From contig NZ_SRRU01000010.1 of NCBI RefSeq assembly GCF_004784465.1, forward strand, positions 238,303 to 302,302: a DNA stretch of 64,000 nt. Direction: 5' to 3'. The stretch comes from Streptomyces griseoluteus (GTDB lineage: Bacteria; Actinomycetota; Actinomycetes; Streptomycetales; Streptomycetaceae). The translations under genes and the position numbers were made by a program. Below, in pieces: positions 40,831-49,571 of the stretch (the first letter of the stretch is position 1; each line of letters opens with the position of its first letter). The notes below the pieces were generated by a model. The model made no database searches and was not told the DNA's origin. It saw nothing but the letters and a program-made list of their open reading frames with translations.

Positions 40831-43176
40831 ATGGCTCAAGGGGCGGCTCGACAGACGGGTAACACCGCGGGCGAACGGCAGTTGGCGGAGCTGGAGGGTG
40901 TGCTGGAGCGCATCACCTACGCGGACGAGGAGACCGGCTACACCGTCGCCCGCGTCGACACCGGCCGGGGCGGCGGCGACCTGCTCACCGTGGTCGGCGC
41001 GCTGCTCGGCGCCCAGGTGGGGGAGTCGCTGCGGATGCGGGGGCGCTGGGGCTCGCACCCGCAGTACGGCAGGCAGTTCACCTGCGAGAACTACACGACC
41101 GTCCTCCCCGCCACCGTCCAGGGCATCCGCCGCTACCTCGGCTCCGGCCTGGTCAAGGGCATCGGCCCGGTCTTCGCCGACCGCATCACCCGGCACTTCG
41201 GCCTGGACACCCTGAGGATCATCGAGGAGGAGCCGAAGCGCCTGATCGAGGTCCCCGGCCTCGGCCCCAAGCGCACCCGGCGGATCGCCGACGCCTGGGA
41301 GGAACAGAAGGCGATCAAGGAGGTGATGCTCTTCCTCCAGACCGTCGAGGTCTCCACCTCCATCGCCGTGCGCATCTACAAGAAGTACGGCGACGCCTCC
41401 ATCTCCGTGGTGAAGAACCAGCCGTACCGGCTCGCCGCCGACGTCTGGGGCATCGGCTTCCTCACCGCCGACAGGATCGCCCAGTCCGTCGGCATCCCGC
41501 ACGACAGCCCCGAACGCGTCAAGGCCGGCCTCCAGTACGCCCTCTCCCAGTCCACCGACCAGGGCCACTGCTATCTGCCCGAGGAACGCCTCATCGCGGA
41601 CGCGGTCAAGCTCCTCCAGGTCGACACCGGCCTGGTCATCGAGTGCCTGGCCGAGCTGGCCGCTCCCGGCGAGGAGGGCGAGGAGCCCGGTGTCGTGCGG
41701 GAGAGGGTGCCCGGGCCGGACGGCGGGGAGCCGGTCACCGCCGTGTACCTCGTCCCCTTCCACCGGGCCGAACTCTCCCTCGCCGCCCAGGTGTCGAGGC
41801 TGCTGCGCACCGGCGAGGACCGGATGCCGGCCTTCCGGGACGTCAACTGGGACAAGGCGCTCGGCTGGCTGAAGGGCCGTACCGGCACCGACCTCGCGCC
41901 GGAGCAGGAGGCGGCCGTCCGGCTCGCGCTCACCGAGAAGGTCGCCGTCCTCACCGGCGGCCCCGGCTGCGGCAAGTCCTTCACCGTCCGCTCGGTCGTC
42001 GAACTCGCCCGCGCCCGGCGGGCCAAGGTGGTGCTCGCCGCGCCCACCGGACGCGCCGCCAAGCGGCTGGCCGAGCTGACCGGCGCCGAGGCGTCCACCG
42101 TGCACCGGCTGCTGGAGCTGAAGCCCGGCGGGGACGCCGCCTACGACCGCGACCGCCCGCTGGACGCCGACCTCGTGGTGGTGGACGAGGCGTCCATGCT
42201 GGACCTGCTGCTCGCCAACAAGCTGGTCAAGGCCGTACCGCCCGGCGCCCACCTGCTGTTCGTGGGTGACGTGGACCAGTTGCCCAGCGTCGGCGCCGGG
42301 GAGGTGCTGCGGGACCTGCTGGCCGAGGGGAGCCCGGTGCCCGCCGTCCGGCTCACCCGTGTCTTCCGCCAGGCCCAGCGGTCCGGCGTGGTCACCAACG
42401 CGCACCGGATCAACGCGGGCCGGCACCCGCTCACCGAGGGGCTGGACGACTTCTTCCTCTTCGTCGAGGACGACACCGAGGAGGCCGGCCGGCTCACCGT
42501 CGACGTGGCCGCCCGCCGCATCCCGGCCCGCTTCGGCCTCGACCCGCGCCGGGACGTGCAGGTCCTCGCCCCGATGCACCGGGGCCCCGCGGGCGCCGGC
42601 GCCCTCAACGCCCTGCTCCAGCAGGCCGTCACCCCCGGCCGCCCCGATGTGCCGGAGAAGCGGTTCGGCGGCCGGGTCTTCCGGGTCGGCGACAAGGTCA
42701 CCCAGGTCCGCAACAACTACGACAAGGGCGCGAACGGCGTCTTCAACGGCACCGTGGGCGTGGTGACCTCACTCGACCCGGTCGAGCAGCGCCTGACGGT
42801 GCTGACCGACGAGGACGAGGAGGTGGGGTACGAATTCGACGAACTGGACGAACTGGCCCACGCCTACGCCGTGACCATTCACCGCTCCCAGGGCAGTGAA
42901 TACCCGGCCGTGGTGATCCCGGTCACCACCGGCGCCTGGATGATGCTCCAGCGCAACCTGCTATACACGGCGGTCACCCGCGCCAAGAAGCTGGTGGTGC
43001 TGGTGGGCTCGCGCAAGGCGATCGGGCAGGCCGTACGCACGGTGTCGGCAGGCCGGCGGTGCACGGCGCTCGGCTTCAGGCTCGCCGGTTCCGTACGGGG
43101 TGGCGAAAATGATCGATCAAATGAGTCACGAAGGTCACAGAGCCTTTCCCCGTGCCCCGCCCAGGGGGCAGGATGA
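40831..43176 (+). CDS. recD2: RecD2-like ATP-dependent DNA helicase
   Basis: 781 residues from ATG 40831 (MAQGAARQTG); two ATGs 24 and 23 codons earlier are less likely because the upstream part is not conserved-looking. The N-terminal OB-like region (ERITYADEETGYTVARVDT) and helix-hairpin-helix repeats (GSGLVKGIGPVFADRI, IEVPGLGPKRTRRIADAW) are typical of RecD2. The SF1B motor has Walker A GGPGCGKSFT, DEAS box VVVDEASML, VGDVDQLPSVGAGEVL and the late motif AYAVTIHRSQGSEYPAVVIP. It unwinds DNA 5'-3' in repair without RecBC. The last 30 residues are Ser/Arg-rich and may not be structured. Confidence 0.88.
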   Translation: MAQGAARQTGNTAGERQLAELEGVLERITYADEETGYTVARVDTGRGGGDLLTVVGALLGAQVGESLRMRGRWGSHPQYGRQFTCENYTTVLPATVQGIRRYLGSGLVKGIGPVFADRITRHFGLDTLRIIEEEPKRLIEVPGLGPKRTRRIADAWEEQKAIKEVMLFLQTVEVSTSIAVRIYKKYGDASISVVKNQPYRLAADVWGIGFLTADRIAQSVGIPHDSPERVKAGLQYALSQSTDQGHCYLPEERLIADAVKLLQVDTGLVIECLAELAAPGEEGEEPGVVRERVPGPDGGEPVTAVYLVPFHRAELSLAAQVSRLLRTGEDRMPAFRDVNWDKALGWLKGRTGTDLAPEQEAAVRLALTEKVAVLTGGPGCGKSFTVRSVVELARARRAKVVLAAPTGRAAKRLAELTGAEASTVHRLLELKPGGDAAYDRDRPLDADLVVVDEASMLDLLLANKLVKAVPPGAHLLFVGDVDQLPSVGAGEVLRDLLAEGSPVPAVRLTRVFRQAQRSGVVTNAHRINAGRHPLTEGLDDFFLFVEDDTEEAGRLTVDVAARRIPARFGLDPRRDVQVLAPMHRGPAGAGALNALLQQAVTPGRPDVPEKRFGGRVFRVGDKVTQVRNNYDKGANGVFNGTVGVVTSLDPVEQRLTVLTDEDEEVGYEFDELDELAHAYAVTIHRSQGSEYPAVVIPVTTGAWMMLQRNLLYTAVTRAKKLVVLVGSRKAIGQAVRTVSAGRRCTALGFRLAGSVRGGENDRSNESRRSQSLSPCPAQGAG

Positions 43177-43308
43177 GCAGGTTGACGGCACTGAGTGCCG
43201 CCAGTGGGCCAAGTGGCGACCCCGAGTGCACTCTCCTGAGCCAAATGGGGGATGGTAGAGACAGTCAGGGCACCTCGAAGATGAGGCACTAAGTCGGTGA
43301 GGGAAGAC

Positions 43309-44613
43309 GTGAGCGAGCACACCAAGAACGACGCGGTAGTACTGCGGGTCGGCGACGGCGAGTACACCTATCCGGTGGTCGACAGCACCGTCGGCGACAA
43401 GGGCTTCGACATCGGGAAGCTCCGCGCCCAGACCGGTCTGGTGACCCTGGACAGCGGTTACGGCAACACCGCCGCGTACAAATCCGCCGTCACCTACCTC
43501 GACGGCGAGGCGGGCATCCTCCGCTACCGCGGCTACCCGATCGAGCAGCTCGCCGAGCGCTCCACCTTCCTCGAGGTGGCGTACCTGCTGATCAACGGTG
43601 AGCTGCCGACCGTCGACGAGCTGGCCAAGTTCAAGAACGACATCACGCGGCACACCCTGCTGCACGAGGACGTCAAGAACTTCTACCGGGGCTTCCCGCG
43701 CGACGCCCACCCGATGGCCATGCTGTCCTCGGTTGTCTCGGCGCTGTCCACCTTCTACCAGGACAGCCACAACCCGTTCGACGAGGAGCAGCGCGACCTC
43801 TCCACGATCCGGCTGCTCGCCAAGCTTCCGACGATCGCGGCGTACGCCTACAAGAAGTCGATCGGTCACCCGTTCGTCTACCCGCGCAACGACCTCGGCT
43901 ACGTCGAGAACTTCCTGCGCATGACGTTCTCGGTGCCGGCCCAGGAGTACGACCTCGACCCGGTCGTCGTCTCCGCGCTGGACAAGCTGCTGATCCTGCA
44001 CGCGGACCACGAGCAGAACTGCTCGACCTCCACGGTCCGTCTGGTCGGCTCCTCGCAGGCCAACATGTTCGCCTCGATCTCCGCCGGCATCAACGCGCTG
44101 TGGGGCCCGCTGCACGGCGGCGCCAACCAGTCGGTGCTGGAGATGCTGGAGAACATCCAGGCCAACGGCGGCGACGTCGACTCCTTCATCCGCAAGGTGA
44201 AGAACAAGGAGGACGGCGTCCGCCTGATGGGCTTCGGCCACCGGGTGTACAAGTCGTTCGACCCGCGCGCCAAGATCATCAAGGCTGCCGCGCACGACGT
44301 CCTCTCCGCGCTCGGCAAGTCCGACGAGCTGCTGGACATCGCGCTCAAGCTGGAGGAGCACGCGCTCTCCGACGACTACTTCGTCTCGCGCAACCTCTAC
44401 CCCAACGTGGACTTCTACACCGGTCTGATCTACCGGGCCATGGGCTTCCCGACCGAGATGTTCACGGTCCTGTTCGCCCTCGGCCGGCTGCCGGGCTGGA
44501 TCGCCCAGTGGACCGAGATGATCAAGGAGCCGGGTTCCCGCATCGGCCGCCCGCGTCAGATCTACACGGGTGTCGTCGAGCGCGACTTCGTGCCGGTCGA
44601 GCAGCGCCAGTAA
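43309..44613 (+). CDS. gltA: Citrate synthase
   Basis: 434 residues from GTG 43309 (AGGGAAG upstream); the GTG four codons earlier is possible. The sequence is a standard type II, hexameric citrate synthase: LRYRGYPIEQLAERSTFLEVAYLL, catalytic His in LHADHEQNCSTSTVR, second His in GPLHGGANQSVLEML, MGFGHRVYKSFDPRA and catalytic Asp in NLYPNVDFYTGLIY. It condenses oxaloacetate and acetyl-CoA at the entry to the TCA cycle. In S. coelicolor loss of this enzyme blocks differentiation through acid build-up. Monocistronic, with a strong terminator. Confidence 0.95.
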   Translation: MSEHTKNDAVVLRVGDGEYTYPVVDSTVGDKGFDIGKLRAQTGLVTLDSGYGNTAAYKSAVTYLDGEAGILRYRGYPIEQLAERSTFLEVAYLLINGELPTVDELAKFKNDITRHTLLHEDVKNFYRGFPRDAHPMAMLSSVVSALSTFYQDSHNPFDEEQRDLSTIRLLAKLPTIAAYAYKKSIGHPFVYPRNDLGYVENFLRMTFSVPAQEYDLDPVVVSALDKLLILHADHEQNCSTSTVRLVGSSQANMFASISAGINALWGPLHGGANQSVLEMLENIQANGGDVDSFIRKVKNKEDGVRLMGFGHRVYKSFDPRAKIIKAAAHDVLSALGKSDELLDIALKLEEHALSDDYFVSRNLYPNVDFYTGLIYRAMGFPTEMFTVLFALGRLPGWIAQWTEMIKEPGSRIGRPRQIYTGVVERDFVPVEQRQ

Positions 44614-44623
44614 CGGAAAAAGC

Positions 44624-44676
44624 GGAAGGCGCCCTGGCGTCGGTCCCCCCACGGGCCGACGTCCAGGGCGCCTTCC
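44624..44676 (+). terminator. Terminator after citrate synthase
   Basis: GGAAGGCGCCCTGG (44624-44637) pairs with CCAGGGCGCCTTCC (44663-44676), extended inside by CGTCGG/CCGACG and capped by a loop containing CCCCCCACG. Confidence 0.85.
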
Positions 44677-45173
44677 CATGCCCCGGTGCGGATTCCCCCC
44701 ACGGGATCCGGGCCGGGCGCTCGGAGAGACAGCGCCTGAATTCGCTGTCCGAGCAGGACGGGCGTACCCGCCGTGCTCCGGTGACGTGAAACGTGTTGCG
44801 GTCTGCCGGGACAGCGCACGCTGGGAGGGCCGCTCAAAGCTTCCCGGTGTACGTGCCCCGGCAACGCATCTCTGAAGAAGTCCCCCAAGACAACTCCAGA
44901 TGCCAGCCGGCGCCCCCCAAGACGCTGGACTGACACCGCCAACTTAGACCTTCGAACCCCTTCGATGGTTACGTTCGCGTCACTGTGATCTGCGTCTCTT
45001 GCATACGTCCCATAGGTGCGCAAGAGCCCCGATACGGCGATCGGGGCCCAAGCGTAAGGAAGATGCGCGAGCCTTGTGAAGAGCTTATGTGAGGTGCGCG
45101 CCGGACTCCAGAGGGACTCTTACTTCTCCCCGGGGGACTTCTTCCGGCCACCTACGGCACTTCCTGGCCCGCC
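44677..45173. other. 497-bp region without a supported gene
   Basis: It lies between the citrate synthase terminator and the end of copA. I see three further hairpins: CGGAT/ATCCG around CCCCCCACGGG (44689-44710), GCTCGGA...CAGCG with CGCTGTCCGAGC (44719-44754), and CCCCGAT/ATCGGGG (45034-45053). There is a direct repeat of CCCCCAAGAC (about 44883 and 44919). From about 44930 to 45080 the sequence is less GC-rich than coding DNA. Open frames here have poor codon bias. A small RNA or a degraded gene is possible but not shown. Confidence 0.4.
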
Positions 45174-47438
45174 TCAGCGGAACCGGCGCAGCCGCAGGCT
45201 GTTGGTCACCACGAACACCGAGGAGAAGGCCATCGCCGCCCCCGCGATCATCGGATTCAGCAGACCCGCCGCGGCCAGCGGCAGCGCGGCGACGTTGTAG
45301 CCGAAGGCCCACACCAGGTTGCCCTTGATGGTGGCGAGGGTGCGCCGGGAGAGCCGGATGGCGTCGGCGGCCACCCGCAGGTCGCCCCGGACCAGGGTGA
45401 GGTCCCCGGCCTCGATCGCCGCGTCGGTGCCGGTGCCCATGGCGAGACCGAGGTCGGCGGTGGCGAGCGCGGCGGCGTCGTTCACCCCGTCCCCGACCAT
45501 GGCCACGGCCCGGCCCTCGCGCCGCAGCTTCTGGATCACGTCCACCTTGTCCTCGGGCAGCACCTCGGCGATGACCTCGTCGATGCCGACCTCCCGCGCG
45601 ACCGCCTCGGCCACCGTGCGGTTGTCCCCGGTGAGGAGCACCGGCGTCAGACCGAGCGCGCGCAGGTCGCGTACCGCCTCGGCGCTGGTCTCCTTCACCG
45701 CGTCCGCGACGGCGAGCACCGCGCGCGGCTTGCCGTCCCAGCCCGCCACGACGGCCGTACGGCCCTCCTGTTCGGCCCTGGAGCGGGCGGTGTCGAGTTC
45801 CCCGGGCAGGTCGTCCCAGAGCCGTCCGGCGGCCACCTCGTGGCCGTCCACGCGGCCGCGTACGCCGCGGCCGGGGACGTTCTCGAAGTGCCCGGCCGGG
45901 GGCAGCGTGCCGACGCGCTCCTCCGCGCCCTCCGCGACGGCGCGGGCGACCGGGTGCTCGGAGGCGTGCTCCAGGGCGCCGACGAGCCGCAGCACCTGCT
46001 TCTCGTCCTCGCCGGGGGCGGTGTACACCTCCTGGAGCGTCATCCGCCCGGTGGTGACGGTGCCGGTCTTGTCGAGGACGACGGTGTCCACACGCCGGGT
46101 GGACTCCAGCACCTCGGGACCCTTGATGAGGATGCCGAGCTGCGCGCCCCGCCCGGTGCCGACCATCAGCGCGGTCGGGGTGGCGAGGCCCAGCGCGCAG
46201 GGGCAGGCGATGATCAGTACGGCGACGGCGGCGGTGAACGCGGCGACCGTGTCCCCGGTGACGCCGAGCCAGACGCCGAAGGTGCCGAGCGCGATGAGGA
46301 TGACGACCGGCACGAACACGGCGGAGATCCGGTCGGCGAGGCGCTGCACCTCGGCCTTGCCGTTCTGCGCGTCCTCCACCAGCCGGGCCATCCGGGCCAG
46401 CTGGGTGTCCCCGCCGACCCGGTTCGCCTCGACCAGCAGCCGCCCGCCCGCGTTGACGGTGGCGCCGGTGACCCGGTCGCCGGGGGAGACGTCGACGGGC
46501 ACAGACTCGCCGGTCAGCATGGAGGCGTCGACGGCGGAGGTGCCCTCCAGCACCGTGCCGTCGGTGGCGATCTTCTCGCCGGGTCGCACCACGAACCGGT
46601 CGCCCACGGCGAGCGAGCCCACGGGGATCCGCGTCTCGCGCCCGTCCCGCAGTACGGTCACGTCCTTGGCGCCCAGCTCCATCAGCGCGCGTAGCGCGGC
46701 TCCGGCCCGGCGCTTGGAGCGGGCCTCCAGATAGCGGCCGAGCAGGATCAGCGCGACGACCCCGGCGGCGACCTCCAGGTAGATGACGGAGGTGCCCTCG
46801 GAGCGGGAGACGGTGAACGAGAAGGCGTGCCGCATGCCGGGCATGCCCGCGTGGCCGAAGAACAGGGCCCACAGCGACCAGCCGAACGCGGCCAGCGTGC
46901 CGACCGAGACCAGGGTGTCCATGGTGGCCGCGCCGTGCCTCAGGTTGGTCCAGGCGGCCCGGTGGAAGGGCCACCCGCCCCAGACCACCACGGGCGCGGC
47001 GAGGGTCAGGGAGAGCCACTGCCAGTTGTCGAACTGGAGCGGCGGGACCATGGCCATCAGGATCACGGGCACGGCGAGCAGGGCGGAGATCAGCAGCCGC
47101 TGCCGGAGCGCGGACAGCTCGGGGTCGCGCTCGGCCGGCCCGGCGGACTCGCCCGCGTCGGGGGCCGGTTCCGGCTCCGGGGGCGGGGGTTCCTCGGCGG
47201 TGTACCCGGTCTTCTCGACGACCGCGATCAGGTCCGCGACATGGACGCCGTCGCCGAAGCTGACCTTCGCCTTCTCCGTCGCGTAGTTCACGGTGGCGCT
47301 CACGCCGTCCATGCGGTTGAGCTTCTTCTCCACCCGCGCGGCGCAGGACGCGCAGGTCATGCCGCCGATGAGCAGCTCGACCCGGTTCTCGTCCGCCTCG
47401 GGCGCCGTGCGCCCTGTCTCTGCGGTGGTGCTGGTCAT
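45174..47438 (-). CDS. copA: Copper-exporting P1B-type ATPase
   Basis: 754 residues, ATG 47438 with GGAG upstream. An N-terminal heavy-metal domain has GGMTCASCAARVEK. Six to eight membrane helices follow, with the ion motif CPC in IACPCALGLATPTALMVG, phosphorylation site DKTGTVTTGRMTL, the HP motif in SEHPVARAV and the hinge GDGVNDAAALATADLGLAMG. CPC plus the paired C-terminal motifs (YNVAALPLAAAGLL, GAAMAFSSVFVVTNSLRL) indicate Cu(I) export (CopA, P1B-1). It works with the chaperone CopZ encoded 120 bp upstream in the same direction. Confidence 0.92.
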   Translation of the reverse strand: MTSTTAETGRTAPEADENRVELLIGGMTCASCAARVEKKLNRMDGVSATVNYATEKAKVSFGDGVHVADLIAVVEKTGYTAEEPPPPEPEPAPDAGESAGPAERDPELSALRQRLLISALLAVPVILMAMVPPLQFDNWQWLSLTLAAPVVVWGGWPFHRAAWTNLRHGAATMDTLVSVGTLAAFGWSLWALFFGHAGMPGMRHAFSFTVSRSEGTSVIYLEVAAGVVALILLGRYLEARSKRRAGAALRALMELGAKDVTVLRDGRETRIPVGSLAVGDRFVVRPGEKIATDGTVLEGTSAVDASMLTGESVPVDVSPGDRVTGATVNAGGRLLVEANRVGGDTQLARMARLVEDAQNGKAEVQRLADRISAVFVPVVILIALGTFGVWLGVTGDTVAAFTAAVAVLIIACPCALGLATPTALMVGTGRGAQLGILIKGPEVLESTRRVDTVVLDKTGTVTTGRMTLQEVYTAPGEDEKQVLRLVGALEHASEHPVARAVAEGAEERVGTLPPAGHFENVPGRGVRGRVDGHEVAAGRLWDDLPGELDTARSRAEQEGRTAVVAGWDGKPRAVLAVADAVKETSAEAVRDLRALGLTPVLLTGDNRTVAEAVAREVGIDEVIAEVLPEDKVDVIQKLRREGRAVAMVGDGVNDAAALATADLGLAMGTGTDAAIEAGDLTLVRGDLRVAADAIRLSRRTLATIKGNLVWAFGYNVAALPLAAAGLLNPMIAGAAMAFSSVFVVTNSLRLRRFR

Positions 47439-47558
47439 GCCCGGACTCCAGACATCGGACCGGACCTTACGGAATCCAGTATGAGCTGGTCGGTACGGCC
47501 CGGTCGGGGGAAGGTTGCGCGGTCCGCGCGCCGCGCGAGCGGACCTGCGGTGCGGTGC

Positions 47559-47798
47559 TCAGGCCCGGCCGGTCAGCTCGAAGCCGGCCTCGTCGACGGC
47601 GGCGCGCACGGCCTCCTCGTCGAGCGGGGCCGCCGAGACGACGGTGACCTCACCGGTGGAGGCGACGGCCTTCACCGAGCTGACGCCGGGGAGCTGGGAG
47701 ATCTCGCCGGAGACGGAGCCCTCGCAGTGGCCGCAGCTCATGCCGCTCACCTGGTAGACGGCGGTGACGGAGCCGGGGGTGTCGGTCTGGGCGCTCAT
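47559..47798 (-). CDS. copZ: Copper chaperone, heavy-metal-associated domain
   Basis: 79 residues, one ferredoxin-like HMA domain with the binding loop SGMSCGHCEGSV and the strand-helix pattern SVKAVASTGEVTVVSAAPLDEEAVRAAVDEAGFEL. It carries Cu(I) to CopA or buffers it in the cytoplasm. The promoter carries a CsoR-like operator about 57 bp upstream of the start; copA follows, probably in the same transcript. Confidence 0.92.
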   Translation of the reverse strand: MSAQTDTPGSVTAVYQVSGMSCGHCEGSVSGEISQLPGVSSVKAVASTGEVTVVSAAPLDEEAVRAAVDEAGFELTGRA

Positions 47799-47854
47799 GT
47801 CGTTCTCCTCGTCGTACTGGGGTGTCCTCGGGGGACCCTCACTCTTCGCACACT

Positions 47855-47871
47855 ATACCCCTAGGGGGTAT
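47855..47871. promoter_or_regulatory. CsoR-type copper operator
   Basis: ATACCCCTAGGGGGTAT is a near-perfect palindrome (arms ATACCCC and GGGGTAT, centre TAG) upstream of copZ. It matches the GC-centred, TA-flanked boxes bound by CsoR repressors, which release DNA on Cu(I) binding. No csoR gene is present in the window, so the repressor must be encoded elsewhere. Confidence 0.82.
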
Positions 47872-47950
47872 GAGCCAAGGGGATACCGAGGCGGGGCGAA
47901 TTCACCGGCAGCCTATGTATACGCCCCGCTTTGTCGCAGTACGACGAGCG

Positions 47951-47983
47951 CCCGCACGCCGTCCCCTGAGGGAGGCGTACGGG
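47951..47983 (-). terminator. Hairpin downstream of the small HTH gene
   Basis: CCCGCACGCC (47951-47960) pairs with GGCGTACGGG (47974-47983) with one mismatch and an inner TCCC/GGGA stem. It lies 27 bp beyond the stop of the minus-strand HTH gene. Confidence 0.55.
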
Positions 47984-48009
47984 CGTTCCCGTACCGGGCG
48001 GCGCGAGGG

Positions 48010-48210
48010 TCAGCCGTCTCGGCGGGCCCGGTTGCCGGGCCGGGAGGCGACCCAGGCGCGGACGGTGTCGGCGTACCAGTAGGGCTTGCCGCTCTCCACG
48101 TGGTCGGGCGGCGGCAGCAGGCCGTGTTTCCGGTAGGACCGAACGGTGTCCGGCTGCACCCGGATGTGTGCCGCGATCTCCTTGTAGGACCAGAGCCTGC
48201 GGTCGGTCAT
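48010..48210 (-). CDS. Small MerR/excisionase-like helix-turn-helix protein
   Basis: 66 residues from ATG 48210 with AGGAGG eight bases upstream; a GTG three codons earlier overlaps that site. Almost the whole protein is one winged HTH of the HTH_17 type (LWSYKEIAAHIRVQPDTVRSYRKHGLLPPPDHVESGKPYWYADTVRAWVASRPG). Such proteins can be DNA-binding regulators like BldC or phage excisionases. No integrase is near, so a chromosomal regulator is more likely. Target unknown. Confidence 0.75.
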   Translation of the reverse strand: MTDRRLWSYKEIAAHIRVQPDTVRSYRKHGLLPPPDHVESGKPYWYADTVRAWVASRPGNRARRDG

Positions 48211-48472
48211 GCGTCGCACCTCCTGCGCGCGCCGCGGCGGCGGCCTGGGAGCGGCCGTCGGGGGAGCCCGGCGCTGTGCTGGTGATCACCAAGCCTGTGC
48301 CCGGTCAACGACGCACAGTGACCGCGAGCAAGCGGCTGTGGGGCGGGTGTGACCGAGGACCCGCGTACACGCGACATATGTGACAGGAGAGGTGCGTTCG
48401 TGACACAACCACAGCAGAGGAAACGGGCGTGTGCCGGGCGTGGCGGGTTGACCCGTACGGGCGGGACCGTCG
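48211..48472. other. 262-bp intergenic region
   Basis: No supported gene. It contains a perfect 12-bp palindrome TGGTGATCACCA (48280-48291), upstream of the small HTH gene and a possible operator for it. The open frame on the plus strand running from 48349 into the iolE-like gene has no ribosome site and is not accepted. Confidence 0.4.
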
Positions 48473-48496
48473 CGGACGCCCGCGCGCGGGCGTCCG
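48473..48496 (-). terminator. Perfect 24-bp palindrome after the iolE-like gene
   Basis: CGGACGCCCGCG is followed directly by its complement CGCGGGCGTCCG, nine bases beyond the stop of the minus-strand gene. A small loop would form from the central bases. Confidence 0.7.
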
Positions 48497-48505
48497 GCGG
48501 TGCGT

Positions 48506-49420
48506 TTATACGCCGCAGGACCTCAGGAACGCGCGGGTGCGGCGGGCGATCGGCAGCGGCCGGTCCGGCTCGCAGGGGTACATGTCCTGCTCGACGATGG
48601 CGAACAGGTCGGTGTCCAGCCGGGCCGCCGCCTCCAGGACGGGGCCCAGCGCGGGTACCCCGCCGGGGGGTTCGCACATCACGCCCCGCGCGACCGCCGG
48701 GCCGAAGGGCGTGCCGTCCGCGCGCACCCGGGCCAGGATCTCCGGGTCGACCTGCTTGAGGTGGAGGTAACCGAGCCGCTCGCCGTAGGTCTCGATCAGC
48801 TCGACGCTGTCCCCGCCGCAGTAGGCGTAGTGGCCGGTGTCCAGACAGAGGGAGACCAGGTCGGGGTCGGTGGCGTCGAGGAAGCGGGTGACGTGGGCCT
48901 CGGTGTCGATGTGGGTGTCGGCGTGGGGGTGGACGACGATCGTCAGTCCGTACCGCTCGCGCACCTCGTGGCCCAGCCGCTCGGTCTGCCCGGTCAGGTC
49001 GCGCCACTGGGCCGGGGTCAGTTCGGCCGGCTCCAGCACCGCGCCGGTGCGGTCGTCGCGCCAGAAGGAGGGGATGACGACAAGGTGGCGGGCGCCGGTC
49101 GCGCGGGTCAGCCCGGCCACGGCGGAGACGTGCTCCCAGGTCTTCTCCCACACCGCCGGGCCGTGGTGCAGCCCGGTGAACACGGTCCCGGCCGACACCT
49201 TCAGGCCACGCCGGGCGGTCTCCTCGGCGAGCACCTCGGGGTCGGTGGGCAGGTACCCGTAGGGGCCCAGCTCGATCCACTCGTAACCGGCCGCGGCCAC
49301 CTCGTCCAGGAAGCGCCGCCAGGGGACCTGGGCGGGGTCGTCCGGGAACCAGACGCCCCAGGAGTCGGGCGCCGATCCGACGCGGACGCGGGACAGCGGG
49401 GAGGACGGCATGGACGTCAT
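48506..49420 (-). CDS. IolE-like sugar isomerase/dehydratase (TIM barrel)
   Basis: 304 residues from ATG 49420 (MPSS at 49411 also possible). It shows the AP-endonuclease-2-like barrel of sugar isomerases and inosose dehydratases: VGSAPDSWGVWFPDDPAQVPW at the start, GYEWIELGPYGYLP, metal ligands probably in VVHPHADTHIDTE and LCLDTGHYAYCGGD, HLKQVDPE and the late Glu in AIVEQDMYP. In inositol clusters this position is IolE, which dehydrates scyllo-inosose, but related enzymes interconvert inososes. It is divergent from iolC, sharing the control region. Confidence 0.75.
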   Translation of the reverse strand: MTSMPSSPLSRVRVGSAPDSWGVWFPDDPAQVPWRRFLDEVAAAGYEWIELGPYGYLPTDPEVLAEETARRGLKVSAGTVFTGLHHGPAVWEKTWEHVSAVAGLTRATGARHLVVIPSFWRDDRTGAVLEPAELTPAQWRDLTGQTERLGHEVRERYGLTIVVHPHADTHIDTEAHVTRFLDATDPDLVSLCLDTGHYAYCGGDSVELIETYGERLGYLHLKQVDPEILARVRADGTPFGPAVARGVMCEPPGGVPALGPVLEAAARLDTDLFAIVEQDMYPCEPDRPLPIARRTRAFLRSCGV

Positions 49421-49485
49421 GGCCGTCAGCGTGCGGGCCGTCCGGAAAGTGTGTCAATAGCTGGTCCGAATGTCTGGACAAAACG

Positions 49486-49515
49486 TTGACAGGGCTCACC
49501 GGTCCGGACTAGAAA
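49486..49515 (+). promoter_or_regulatory. Promoter of the iolC operon with nearby inverted repeat
   Basis: TTGACA (49486-49491) and TAGAAA (49510-49515) are spaced 18 bp, a good vegetative-type promoter, 57 bp before the iolC start. GTCCGAATGTCTGGAC just upstream (49464-49479) is an imperfect inverted repeat and GGTCCGGACT lies in the spacer, both possible regulator sites. Confidence 0.6.
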
Positions 49516-49571
49516 GCCGGGGCAGAGTCCTGCCGGGGGTAGTCCTGACGAATCCTTGCGAAGGGGAGTCG

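Noticed and set aside
39596..42579. 995-residue minus-strand frame joining LacI with a long N-terminal part
   Set aside because: The part upstream of ATG 40650 is antisense to the RecD-like helicase. The LacI start has a standard HTH N-terminus and ribosome site.
48010..48210. Small HTH protein taken as a phage excisionase
   Set aside because: The fold allows it, but no integrase or other mobile gene is near and it has its own ribosome site and terminator in a core-gene region.
48349..48759. 136-residue plus-strand open frame
   Set aside because: Arg/Gly/Ala-rich, no ribosome site, and it runs antisense into the iolE-like gene across a 24-bp terminator palindrome.
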